Of a stretch of DNA of 37,062 nucleotides, positions 29,983 through 37,062 are shown piece by piece; position 1 is the stretch's first letter, and each line of letters opens with the position of its first letter. The DNA lies in contig JALZWO010000079.1 of the NCBI GenBank assembly GCA_023300375.1, positions 1 through 37,062 of the forward strand. The letters are read 5' to 3'. The stretch is from Granulosicoccus sp. GTDB lineage: Bacteria > Pseudomonadota > Gammaproteobacteria > Granulosicoccales > Granulosicoccaceae. The notes below the pieces were generated by a model, which saw only the letters and a list, made by a program, of their open reading frames with translations, was not told the DNA's origin and made no database searches. Made by a program: the position numbers and the translations under genes.

Positions 29983-30972
29983 CTAACTTGATAAGACTTG
30001 AAGTCGAATATCGGAAAAAAGGCCCTCAAGTACAACCTGAGTCCGGAAACTGGCGCTATCAGTACGATGCAACTCTAACAAACGCTCATGCAATTTGAAC
30101 CATTGCTCAGGCGCGAGACGATTCCGAGTGGCTTTTATCGCTAAAGCTACAGCAGGGTTTGCATCAAATTTCACGCCAGCGGAGTTTTTGGCCGCAAGGA
30201 CACACCAAGCAGCAAAGAGGGTCAGACAATCACCCGACTCTAACTTGGATAGAGAATCGGCAATACGACCAACGCTACCTTTATGAAGAAATAGATCAGT
30301 CCACGCCTTTAGCAAAAGATTCTGCGTGAGGATGAATGAATCATCTAGTTGTCGTACCGCAGCGAACGGCCCCCCACCAGCTTCAATCAACGCTTGTTCT
30401 GGCTGGTCAACGTATTCTGCAAGCCACCGATGTGCAGCCTGCCTGTCATCAATTTTTAGCGTGATTTTCTGGCATCGACTGAGAACCGTTGCCGGTAAAG
30501 CGCCTATTCTTGAAACGCATAAGATTAATACAGCATTGTCGGCAGGCTCCTCAAGAGTTTTCAAGAGGCTGTTAGCAGCAAACCGATTAAGTCCATTCGC
30601 ATCACTTAACAATGCCACTCGGTAGCTAGACTGTCCTGCAGTGAGCTGTAACCAGGAAACCAGCTCACGAATACTGTCTATCTTAATACCTGCATTGGCA
30701 CCCTCTGGCTCAACAGCCTTAAAATCTGAGTGGGCAGCAGCCAGTACTTGCTTACAGGCTGCGCACTCACCACATGCGCCAACGCGATCACCCTTTGTTG
30801 CACGCTGAGTGCATAACAGTGCCTGCGCAAGCCAGAGGCAAAACGCACTCTTACCAATACCATCGATTCCGGTAATCAACAAAGCGTGATGCAATCGCTG
30901 TTGACTTGCAGCTTGCATCAGTGATTGAGCAGTCTGCCTAAGCCATGCTGGGCAAGGGGTGAGTTCTGACAT
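29983..30972 (-). CDS. holB: DNA polymerase III delta' subunit
   Basis: Part of the clamp-loader complex that opens the beta ring. The P-loop GIDGIGKS spans residues 35-42, and the zinc module has Cys54, Cys67, Cys70 and Cys73 (ACGECAACKQV). LLKTLEEPADNAVLIL and SRCQKI match the AAA+ core and sensor 1/arginine region. ATG 30972 gives 329 residues (E. coli 334), 7 bases after the tmk stop; a TTG at 30978 would add two residues. It ends 18 bases before the upstream of the two possible pilZ starts. Gene order tmk-holB-pilZ is conserved in pseudomonads. Confidence 0.94.
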   Translation of the reverse strand: MSELTPCPAWLRQTAQSLMQAASQQRLHHALLITGIDGIGKSAFCLWLAQALLCTQRATKGDRVGACGECAACKQVLAAAHSDFKAVEPEGANAGIKIDSIRELVSWLQLTAGQSSYRVALLSDANGLNRFAANSLLKTLEEPADNAVLILCVSRIGALPATVLSRCQKITLKIDDRQAAHRWLAEYVDQPEQALIEAGGGPFAAVRQLDDSFILTQNLLLKAWTDLFLHKGSVGRIADSLSKLESGDCLTLFAAWCVLAAKNSAGVKFDANPAVALAIKATRNRLAPEQWFKLHERLLELHRTDSASFRTQVVLEGLFSDIRLQVLSS

Positions 30973-30979
30973 GGTCAAG

Positions 30980-31627
30980 TCAAACAGACTGAATCAAACG
31001 CCGTACAGCTCTAGCAACGCTAGCCCCTACATCATCTTTTGATAGCGATGCATCAATGACTTCGATACGCTTAGGTTCGGCAACCGCACGTTGAAGATAT
31101 GCCTGTCTTGCACGCTCAAAAAACTCAACCGCTTCGTTTTCAATCCTGTCTGGCTTGCCACGCGCGACCATTCGGGCCAAGCCGTCTTTTACAGACATGT
31201 CGAGCAATAAAGTGAGATCAGGTGTGAGCGTAACCCCCATGAGGGCATGGAGCTGCAAAACCCGCTCAACACCTAGAGCACGGCCAGCGCCTTGATAGGC
31301 AACACTTGCATCCAGATAACGATCACACAGCACCCATTGTCCTTTGGCCAATGCAGGCTCGATGAGTTGCGACACCAGTTCTAGGCGAGAAGCAACCATG
31401 ATCATGAGCTCAGTTTCGGCTTGCATACTGCCTCGTGTACTGAGTACAAGTTCCCTCAATTGCTCACCTATTGGAGTACCACCAGGCTCACGAGTGCCGA
31501 TAAAGTCAATACCCGCAGCGCTGAGCTGGGATTCGATGAGTTCACGGTTGGTTGTCTTGCCAACACCCTCAAGTCCTTCAAGCGTAATAAACTTACCGCG
31601 CCCTACTAACGACTGTTGCAAAGACAT
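30980..31627 (-). CDS. tmk: Thymidylate kinase
   Basis: Phosphorylates dTMP to dTDP. The P-loop GLEGVGKT is at residues 18-25; TREPGGTPIGEQLREL holds the dTMP-binding segment and CDRYLDASVAYQGAGR the DRY/substrate motif. The lid region ARMVARGKPDRIE is present. At 215 residues it is the usual size (E. coli 213). It follows mltG by 15 bp and precedes holB by 7 bp, so it belongs to the fab-mltG-tmk-holB-pilZ transcription unit. Confidence 0.97.
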   Translation of the reverse strand: MSLQQSLVGRGKFITLEGLEGVGKTTNRELIESQLSAAGIDFIGTREPGGTPIGEQLRELVLSTRGSMQAETELMIMVASRLELVSQLIEPALAKGQWVLCDRYLDASVAYQGAGRALGVERVLQLHALMGVTLTPDLTLLLDMSVKDGLARMVARGKPDRIENEAVEFFERARQAYLQRAVAEPKRIEVIDASLSKDDVGASVARAVRRLIQSV

Positions 31628-31642
31628 GCTGAAACCCTGATT

Positions 31643-32656
31643 TTATCGTTTAAGCTGATACCTTTGAACCGCAAGCTTGTGCTGTTCATAGGTGTCTGAA
31701 AACTGATGGGTACCGTCTCCCTTGGCCACAAAAAACAGTGCTGTCGTTGACTCCGGATTAAGTACCGCATGAATAGCTTCACGCCCCACCATAGCGATAG
31801 GCGTGGGCGGCAAACCGGTACGGGTGTAGGTGTTGTAAGGCGTGTCTGTTCTCAAATCGCTACGTCTGATATTGCCATCGAAGGCATCGCCCATTCCGTA
31901 GATAACCGTGGGATCAGTTTGCAGACGCATACCCAGATTGATACGCGATACAAAAACACCCGCTATGAGAGGGCGCTCCGCAGCCACTGCTGTTTCTTTT
32001 TCAACGATTGACGCCAAAATCAGAGCTTCATAAGCATTTTCGAATGGCAGGTCGTCGGCGCGCGCTTCCCATTCTTCTGACAAGACGTTATCCATTCTGC
32101 GCTTCGCACGCGTCAAGTATTCCACATCGCTTGTTCCGCGTGGAAAGGCGTAAGTGTCCGCAAAAAATTGCCCTTCAGGATGCAGATTAGGGTGGCCGAG
32201 TTGCGCCATCACAGCTTGCTCGGAAACCTCATCAAGGTCTTTTAATGTGTGCAACAGATCTTTGGAAGCCGCCACTCGGGCAATAGCCTGTTTCCAGTTA
32301 GACCCTTCAATGATGCTGTGTGTGTACTGCAATGTCTGCCCGGCAACAAAAGTGGCAAATAATTCCGGTACATCTAGACCTTTTTCGAGTACGTATTCGC
32401 CCGTTTTTATCTTGTTTGCCTGTTCACTGAGTCGAACATAGAGATCAAACCAGTGGCGCTTGGATATGATGCCCCGCTCTTCAAGCTCTATGGCAACCCG
32501 CTTGGCAGACCAGCCACTCTCGATCATAAAAGCGGTGTCGGAGGCATTATTCGGGATGTTAACAGGCGTCTCGAGGTAACGCTGGTAATCGGTATAGGCA
32601 TAAGCACCTGCAGCCCCTACACAGAGCAGCAGTAAAATGAAAAATGTTCGAATCAC
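31643..32656 (-). CDS. mltG: Endolytic peptidoglycan transglycosylase MltG
   Basis: Cleaves nascent glycan strands at the inner membrane and sets glycan length. A signal-anchor helix occupies about residues 3-21, a LysM-like subdomain follows, and the YceG catalytic region carries Glu219 in [10 protein letters not shown], corresponding to E. coli Glu218. [11 protein letters not shown] and [15 protein letters not shown] are strictly characteristic. Length 337 (E. coli 340). Translation begins at GTG 32656, overlapping the fabF stop as GTGA, which fixes the start. pabC, which in E. coli and Pseudomonas lies between fabF and mltG, is absent here. Confidence 0.95.
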   Translation of the reverse strand: MIRTFFILLLLCVGAAGAYAYTDYQRYLETPVNIPNNASDTAFMIESGWSAKRVAIELEERGIISKRHWFDLYVRLSEQANKIKTGEYVLEKGLDVPELFATFVAGQTLQYTHSIIEGSNWKQAIARVAASKDLLHTLKDLDEVSEQAVMAQLGHPNLHPEGQFFADTYAFPRGTSDVEYLTRAKRRMDNVLSEEWEARADDLPFENAYEALILASIVEKETAVAAERPLIAGVFVSRINLGMRLQTDPTVIYGMGDAFDGNIRRSDLRTDTPYNTYTRTGLPPTPIAMVGREAIHAVLNPESTTALFFVAKGDGTHQFSDTYEQHKLAVQRYQLKR

Positions 32657-33900
32657 ACGCCGTCTTTCGCGAAGATGATTGTCCCGTTTGTGCCTCCAAA
32701 CCCGAAAGAATTAGACATGCTAATCCTGAGCTTCGCCTGACGTGCCGTGTTGGCAACAAAATCAAGATCGCATTCATCGCTGGGATTGTCGAGATTGATC
32801 GTTGGCGGGGCTACTTGATCACGCAAAGCCAGTATAGAGAATACGGCCTCGATGCCGCCTGCTGCGCCGAGTAGGTGACCGGTCATGCTTTTAGTCGAGC
32901 TTACAAGCACAGACTGCGCATGTGAGCCCATAGCTGACTTGATAGCATCTGTTTCGGCGAGATCACCCGCCGGAGTGGATGTTCCGTGAGCGTTGATGTA
33001 ATCCACGTCTGATGCCTCGATGTTCGCATTCTTCAATGCTGCACGCATACAACGGGCTGCCCCTTCACCATTGGCCGCAGGCAGAGTCATGTGATGCGCA
33101 TCACCGCTCATGCCATAACCAACAACTTCACAATAGATATGAGCGCCACGGGCTTTGGCGTGTTCGTATTCTTCAAGAACGACAACTCCCGCTCCATCAC
33201 CGAGGACAAAACCATCCCGTCCTTTATCCCAAGGGCGACTAGCTTTTGTCATGTCATCGTTACGTGTTGACAATGCGCGTGCGGCACCAAAGCCTGCAAG
33301 CCCAAGAGGACAGGTGGCCATTTCAGCTCCACCAGCAACCATGATGTCGGCGTCGCCGTACTCAATAAATCGAGCTGCATCACCGATGTTGTGTGTGCCC
33401 GTGGTGCACGCCGTGACCGTACAGACATTTGGACCCTTGTACCCGTACTTAATGGACAAGTTTCCGCTAATCATATTGATAATGGTGGAAGGCACAAAGA
33501 AAGGCGACACCTTGCGTGGTCCGCCATCTAACAGTAGTTTGTGTTGCGCTTCTATGTTGGGGAGGCCACCAATGCCCGAACCGATGGAAACACCCACGCG
33601 TTCGAGATCTAGTCCCATTGCATCTTCAAGCCCCGCGTCTTTAATGGCTTGCATGCCAGCAGCAACGCCGTAATGAACAAATACGTCCATTTTGCGCGCT
33701 TCTTTCGCGCTGAAGTATGAGGCAGTGTCGAAGTCTTTGACCGAAGCACTGAAACGAGTGGTGTATCCAGTTGTGTCGAAGCTATCTATTAATGACACAC
33801 CAGAAACGCCGGCTACTATATTACGCCAACTCGTGTCAACCTCTGCCCCTACAGGTGTTACCAGGCCAAGTCCGGTAACTGCTACACGTCTACGCGCCAA
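32653..33900 (-). CDS. fabF: 3-oxoacyl-ACP synthase II (FabF) with TTG start
   Basis: Elongates acyl-ACP with malonyl-ACP in fatty-acid synthesis. The catalytic triad is Cys165 in [11 protein letters not shown], His305 in [11 protein letters not shown] and His342 in [12 protein letters not shown]. Length is 415 (E. coli 413). The start is TTG at 33900: the family begins with (M)xxRRVVVTGLG exactly here, an in-frame TGA lies four codons upstream, and GGAG is nine bases before the TTG. The weak start could limit FabF relative to ACP. A hairpin (34011-34029) lies in the 151-bp gap after acpP. The 3' end overlaps mltG. Confidence 0.97.
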   Translation of the reverse strand: MARRRVAVTGLGLVTPVGAEVDTSWRNIVAGVSGVSLIDSFDTTGYTTRFSASVKDFDTASYFSAKEARKMDVFVHYGVAAGMQAIKDAGLEDAMGLDLERVGVSIGSGIGGLPNIEAQHKLLLDGGPRKVSPFFVPSTIINMISGNLSIKYGYKGPNVCTVTACTTGTHNIGDAARFIEYGDADIMVAGGAEMATCPLGLAGFGAARALSTRNDDMTKASRPWDKGRDGFVLGDGAGVVVLEEYEHAKARGAHIYCEVVGYGMSGDAHHMTLPAANGEGAARCMRAALKNANIEASDVDYINAHGTSTPAGDLAETDAIKSAMGSHAQSVLVSSTKSMTGHLLGAAGGIEAVFSILALRDQVAPPTINLDNPSDECDLDFVANTARQAKLRISMSNSFGFGGTNGTIIFAKDGV

Positions 33901-34010
33901 CTGTGCTCACTCCGGTTTGAACAACCACCCAGACGCCCTCTGCATACACAACTGAATAATACAATTTCGTCTGTGTCATGCAAAAGTACGTTTCTGGCAG
34001 ATTAATCGAC

Positions 34011-34029
34011 GCCCGCAAAAACCGCGGGC
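34011..34029 (-). terminator. Hairpin between acpP and fabF
   Basis: GCCCGC and GCGGGC form a perfect six-base GC stem around a seven-base loop, GGTTTTT when read on the minus strand. It begins about 22 bases after the acpP stop. There is no run of T after the stem on the minus strand, so it is more likely an attenuator or an mRNA-processing/stability element than a full terminator. Confidence 0.4.
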
Positions 34030-34051
34030 CCCGCTTTATTGTGAGGCTAGA

Positions 34052-34294
34052 TCAAGCCTCGTCGATATGGGCGGTGACATAATCAATCGCCTGCTCGACA
34101 GTTGTGATTTTCTCCGCCTCTTCATCGGGGATTTCACACTCGAATTCTTCCTCGAGTGCCATCACCAATTCGACGGTATCGAGTGAATCTGCGCCTAGAT
34201 CTTCAACAAAGGATGCCTTGATCGTAACTTCTTCTTCTTTGACGCCCAGTTGTTCGATGACAATCTTTTTGACGCGTTCGTCAATACTGCTCAT
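34052..34294 (-). CDS. acpP: Acyl carrier protein
   Basis: Carries growing acyl chains as thioesters on a 4'-phosphopantetheine attached to Ser37 in the [12 protein letters not shown] motif. The protein has 80 residues and is strongly acidic, as usual (E. coli 78). The start at ATG 34294 is set by the family's [12 protein letters not shown] beginning and by GGAGG at 34306-34310, eleven bases upstream; a longer open frame running up to 34399 is spurious because the predicted promoter lies inside it. It stands between fabG (206-bp gap) and fabF. Confidence 0.98.
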   Translation of the reverse strand: MSSIDERVKKIVIEQLGVKEEEVTIKASFVEDLGADSLDTVELVMALEEEFECEIPDEEAEKITTVEQAIDYVTAHIDEA

Positions 34295-34369
34295 TGTGGG
34301 ATAAACCTCCGAAATAAATGAAACGGAATGGAGACGATCAACAATTGACCTATCTCTCTCCGAGACCCT

Positions 34370-34399
34370 ATTGTAATGGCTAAGAGTGCAATGTGCCAA
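34370..34399 (-). promoter_or_regulatory. Predicted strong sigma-70 promoter for acpP
   Basis: Read on the minus strand, TTGGCA (34394-34399) and TACAAT (34370-34375) are separated by 18 bases. Transcription would start near 34363, giving a leader of about 69 bases with GGAGG before the acpP ATG. The 206-bp gap after fabG also supports a separate promoter for this abundant protein. Confidence 0.6.
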
Positions 34400-34500
34400 C
34401 TCTTACTCGATTTCTTGTTGCAAAGTTGGAAACAAAGTTTGTAAATTCTGGGGTATGCAGAACATTCGCCAGAAAATCAAAGCAATTGAATGCCGTTTGC

Positions 34501-35253
34501 TCAGGTCATTACCATGCCGCCGTTGACACTGATCGTCTGACCTGTGACGTAAGCCGCAGAATCTGAGGCTAGAAACAGACAGGTTTGAGCGATGTCGTTT
34601 GGCGTTCCTAGTCGACCCAACGCAATCTCCGCTTTGAGCTTTTCTTTTTGCGCCTCTGGCAATGCATCTGTCATATCTGACTCGATAAAACCCGGGGCTA
34701 CGGCGTTGATGGTAATTGATCGGGACCCTAGCTCTCTGGCCAGTGACTTAGTCAGCCCTAAAACGCCAGCTTTTGACGCTGCATAATTGACCTGCCCCGC
34801 ATTCCCGGTAATGCCGACGACGGAACTAATATTGATAATTCGCCCAGATCTGGCCTTTACCATAGGTTTTATCACCAGCTTACACATGCGAAACACGCTG
34901 CTCAGATTGGTCGCGATAATGTCATCCCATTCATCGTCTTTCATACGCATGAACAGATTGTCGCGTGTGATACCGGCATTATTGACCAATAGGGAGACGG
35001 GACCAAATTGTTCACCTATAGCTGCCACACAAGCTTGCGATGCAACGGCATCGGTCACATCGAGTTGCATACCCGTGCCGGTAACGCCCAGCTTGCCAAG
35101 GCGTTCGCTGATTGCATCAGCACCTGATGCCGACGTAGCGGTTCCCACTACCGTTGCTCCGTTTTGAGCAAAAGTGTCACAAATAGCGGCTCCAATGCCG
35201 CGACTGGCACCTGTAATCAGAGCCACTTGGCCGTTTAATGCACCTTCACTCAT
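34501..35253 (-). CDS. fabG: 3-oxoacyl-ACP reductase
   Basis: NADPH-dependent reduction of 3-ketoacyl-ACP. A short-chain dehydrogenase with the cofactor loop TGASRGIG (residues 14-21), NNAGITRDN near 91, and the catalytic Ser144, Tyr157 and Lys161 (NYAASKAG). The C-terminus YVTGQTISVNGGMVMT is typical of FabG. At 250 residues it is slightly longer than E. coli FabG (244) owing to an N-terminal extension MSEGAL. AGGA is placed ten bases before the ATG. It follows fabD by 89 bp, a gap containing an 11-bp hairpin. Confidence 0.97.
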   Translation of the reverse strand: MSEGALNGQVALITGASRGIGAAICDTFAQNGATVVGTATSASGADAISERLGKLGVTGTGMQLDVTDAVASQACVAAIGEQFGPVSLLVNNAGITRDNLFMRMKDDEWDDIIATNLSSVFRMCKLVIKPMVKARSGRIINISSVVGITGNAGQVNYAASKAGVLGLTKSLARELGSRSITINAVAPGFIESDMTDALPEAQKEKLKAEIALGRLGTPNDIAQTCLFLASDSAAYVTGQTISVNGGMVMT

Positions 35254-35287
35254 AACTGAAATCCTGAATAGAATAATTTAAATGCCA

Positions 35288-35331
35288 TAGACGCTTGCGC
35301 AGCAGAACCTAATCGACCAAGCAAGCGCCTA
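35288..35331 (-). other. Intercistronic hairpin between fabD and fabG
   Basis: TAGGCGCTTGC and its near-complement GCAAGCGTCTA (minus strand) form an 11-bp stem with one G-U pair around a 22-base loop. It occupies half of the 89-bp gap between fabD and fabG. There is no T run after it on the minus strand, so a processing, stability or attenuation role is more likely than termination. Confidence 0.5.
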
Positions 35332-35342
35332 GTGTTAAAAAA

Positions 35343-36287
35343 TCAACCTAACTCGGCAACTGCTGCCAACGCTGCTTCCAGTGTCGCGGGTGAATTCACC
35401 GGTAAAGTTGGAAGCGCCCTGTCTATTCGTTTGCTAAGCCCAGTCAGTACCTTATTTGGCCCAGCTTCGAGAATCAGAGTGGCGCTGTACTGATCACGTA
35501 AGGTACAAACCGTATCGGTCCAATACACTGGACTATAAACATGGGCTTTCAGACGCTCCAGCATCATGGGCAAATCGTCGGCAGCCCGGGCAGTAGCGTT
35601 TTGTATTACCGGCACCTCTGGGGCAACAAAGCTCAATTGATCGATTGATTTAGCAAGCTCATCACCCGCCTCGCGCATCAGTGAAGAGTGATTAGGCACA
35701 CTAACCGCTAACATCATCGCCTTTCGACAACCCTGCTCTTTAGCTGCAGCCACTGTTTTTTCCAAGGCGTCGAGATGCCCTGATATGGCGACTTGACCAG
35801 GCGCATTGAAGTTTACCGCCTCACTTATTCGCTCGCCGGAGATCGAGGCACACAGATCAATCACTGCTTGGTCCTGCATACCTAATAGCGCCGCCATTCC
35901 ACCCGCACCCTCAGGCACAGCAGCTGCCATCAGCGTTGCTCGCTGCTGCACCAGCGCAAGCGCTTCTGTGAAAGATAGTGCATTAGCCGCCACCATCGCT
36001 ACAAATTCGCCCAAGCTATGACCGGCAACAGCTGCCGGCATGGGTAACCCTTGCTCTCTAAGCACACGCCATATGGCAACACCTGAAGTAAACATCAGAG
36101 GCTGCGTTACTCGCGTGTCGGCCAAAGCCTCCACCGGTCCATCTTGAGCCAACTGCCAAAGATCTTTACCTAAAACATCAGCAGCTTCTTCAAATGTTTG
36201 TTTGACTTCCACATGAGCTTGGGCAAGCTCCGCCAGCATGCCAACGCTTTGAGAGCCTTGCCCGGGGAATACCACTGCAACTGTCAC
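35343..36287 (-). CDS. fabD: Malonyl-CoA:ACP transacylase
   Basis: Loads malonate from CoA onto ACP. It starts at GTG 36287, six bases after AAGGAGA's core, and reads TVAVVFPGQGSQSVGML. The nucleophile Ser91 is in AGHSLGEFVAM, and the partner His is in VPNHSSLM. Length 314 (E. coli 309). Upstream lies dapB (64-bp gap) rather than the usual plsX or fabH. Its substrate malonyl-CoA depends on AccA encoded at the left of the window. Confidence 0.97.
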   Translation of the reverse strand: MTVAVVFPGQGSQSVGMLAELAQAHVEVKQTFEEAADVLGKDLWQLAQDGPVEALADTRVTQPLMFTSGVAIWRVLREQGLPMPAAVAGHSLGEFVAMVAANALSFTEALALVQQRATLMAAAVPEGAGGMAALLGMQDQAVIDLCASISGERISEAVNFNAPGQVAISGHLDALEKTVAAAKEQGCRKAMMLAVSVPNHSSLMREAGDELAKSIDQLSFVAPEVPVIQNATARAADDLPMMLERLKAHVYSPVYWTDTVCTLRDQYSATLILEAGPNKVLTGLSKRIDRALPTLPVNSPATLEAALAAVAELG

Positions 36288-36351
36288 GCGAATCTCCTTT
36301 TTTATTTATGCTGTAAAGATAGCAGTTCAGCATCAATGTGCTGGATCATAT

Positions 36352-37062
36352 CTATTTTTCCAACCCCAACACATCACGCATATCGTAAAGTCCTGCAGGC
36401 TGATTCCCCAACCATAAGGCCGCTTTGAGCGCGCCACGGGCAAATGTCATTCGATCGGTTGCACGATGAGTAATTTCAATGCGCTCTCCATTGCCAGCAA
36501 ACAACACAGTGTGCTCACCAATGATATCTCCAGCACGGATGGTCTCGAAGCCGATGGTCTTTCGATCTCGCTCACCGGTAATTCCTTCACGACCATAAAC
36601 CGCACATTCTTTTAAGTCGCGGCCCAATGTATCTGCAAGCACTTCACCCATTTTTATGGCGGTGCCCGATGGTGCATCAACTTTATGTCGGTGGTGTGCC
36701 TCAATAACTTCGATATCATAATCATCTGCGAAAGCACGAGCAGCTTGAGCCAGCAATGCAAGCGTAACGGTGACACCCACACTGTAGTTGGGCGCAAATA
36801 CGATAGGTGTGTGCTCGGCGTGAACCTGCAACTGTAATTGTTGCTCAGCCGTAAAGCCTGTGGTGCCAATGACCACGCTTTTGCCACTGCCTTTTAGTAC
36901 ATCAAGCAAAGCCAGAGAAACGTTCGGTGCGGTAAAGTCGATTACCACATCGCAGCTGCTCACCAGTTCTTTGGCAGAATCGGTGACCTTTACACCCTGT
37001 TCACCTTCACCGCTAAGTACGCTGGCATCCAGCCCAATGCTGGCAGCACCAGGGGCATCGGC
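36352..37062 (-). CDS. dapB: 4-hydroxy-tetrahydrodipicolinate reductase (amino end outside window)
   Basis: Reduces 4-hydroxy-tetrahydrodipicolinate in the lysine and diaminopimelate pathway. The open frame continues to base 37062 without a start, so roughly the first 30 residues, including the nucleotide-binding GxxGxxG loop, lie beyond the edge. An internal GTG at 36963 is not the start: the residues upstream ([18 protein letters not shown]) fit the family. Family marks are DFTAPN, the GTTGF strand, APNYSVGV, and [15 protein letters not shown] with catalytic His and Lys. It precedes fabD on the same strand; dapB is usually found beside dnaJ or carA, so this placement is unusual. Confidence 0.95.
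   Translation of the reverse strand, partial: ADAPGAASIGLDASVLSGEGEQGVKVTDSAKELVSSCDVVIDFTAPNVSLALLDVLKGSGKSVVIGTTGFTAEQQLQLQVHAEHTPIVFAPNYSVGVTVTLALLAQAARAFADDYDIEVIEAHHRHKVDAPSGTAIKMGEVLADTLGRDLKECAVYGREGITGERDRKTIGFETIRAGDIIGEHTVLFAGNGERIEITHRATDRMTFARGALKAALWLGNQPAGLYDMRDVLGLEK

Noticed and set aside
34295-34399. N-terminal extension of the acyl carrier protein
   Set aside because: The family starts at ATG 34294 behind a GGAGG, and a good promoter lies within the extension.

Overview
The window comes from a free-living, non-enteric gammaproteobacterium. This rests on gene order: rnhB-dnaE-accA-tilS-pyrG-kdsA-eno and fabD-fabG-acpP-fabF-mltG-tmk-holB-pilZ are both arranged much as in Pseudomonas. 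A single-copy pilZ next to holB and kdsA for lipopolysaccharide point the same way. Sulfatase and ABC-uptake genes would fit a marine or polymer-rich habitat, but that is inference. No rRNA, tRNA, CRISPR array, transposase or phage gene was seen.

Layout. (1) 1-10088, minus strand: housekeeping block of rnhB, dnaE, accA, tilS, pyrG, kdsA and the 5' part of eno, read from right to left. (2) 10226-24512, mostly plus strand: an accessory segment. It opens with a maleate-isomerase/Asp-Glu-racemase family gene, then about 950 bp without an intact gene. That gap holds remnants of a CHASE-domain sensor and a response regulator. Next comes an IclR-regulated operon: solute-binding protein, two permeases, an intracellular-type sulfatase and the ABC ATPase. 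It is followed by a DUF1989 protein and an FN3K-like kinase (both minus), and an M20 peptidase, XdhC-like protein, histidine phosphatase and family III CoA-transferase (all plus). (3) 24528-37062, entirely minus strand: two unrecognised envelope proteins, an M32 carboxypeptidase, a TPR lipoprotein, ApbE, a small SET-domain protein, PilZ, then the fatty-acid/DNA block holB, tmk, mltG, fabF, acpP, fabG, fabD, and finally truncated dapB.

How the genes work together. The central operon looks like one uptake-and-desulfation unit. A binding protein and MalFGK-type transporter would import a small solute, and a cytoplasmic sulfatase encoded between the permeases and ATPase would remove a sulfate ester. 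The IclR protein probably controls the unit through a perfect 16-bp palindrome lying at the predicted transcription start. The fab block makes malonyl-ACP and elongates acyl chains, with AccA from the other block supplying malonyl-CoA.

The most noteworthy points are the sulfatase embedded in the ABC operon, its promoter/operator and internal hairpin, the CHASE/receiver gene debris beside it, the SET-domain gene between pilZ and apbE, the Ser-rich membrane protein plus lipoprotein pair, and structured intercistronic elements and a clear promoter in the fab operon. Nothing here proves a wholly new system; the sulfatase transporter operon and the envelope pair are the best candidates for new biology.
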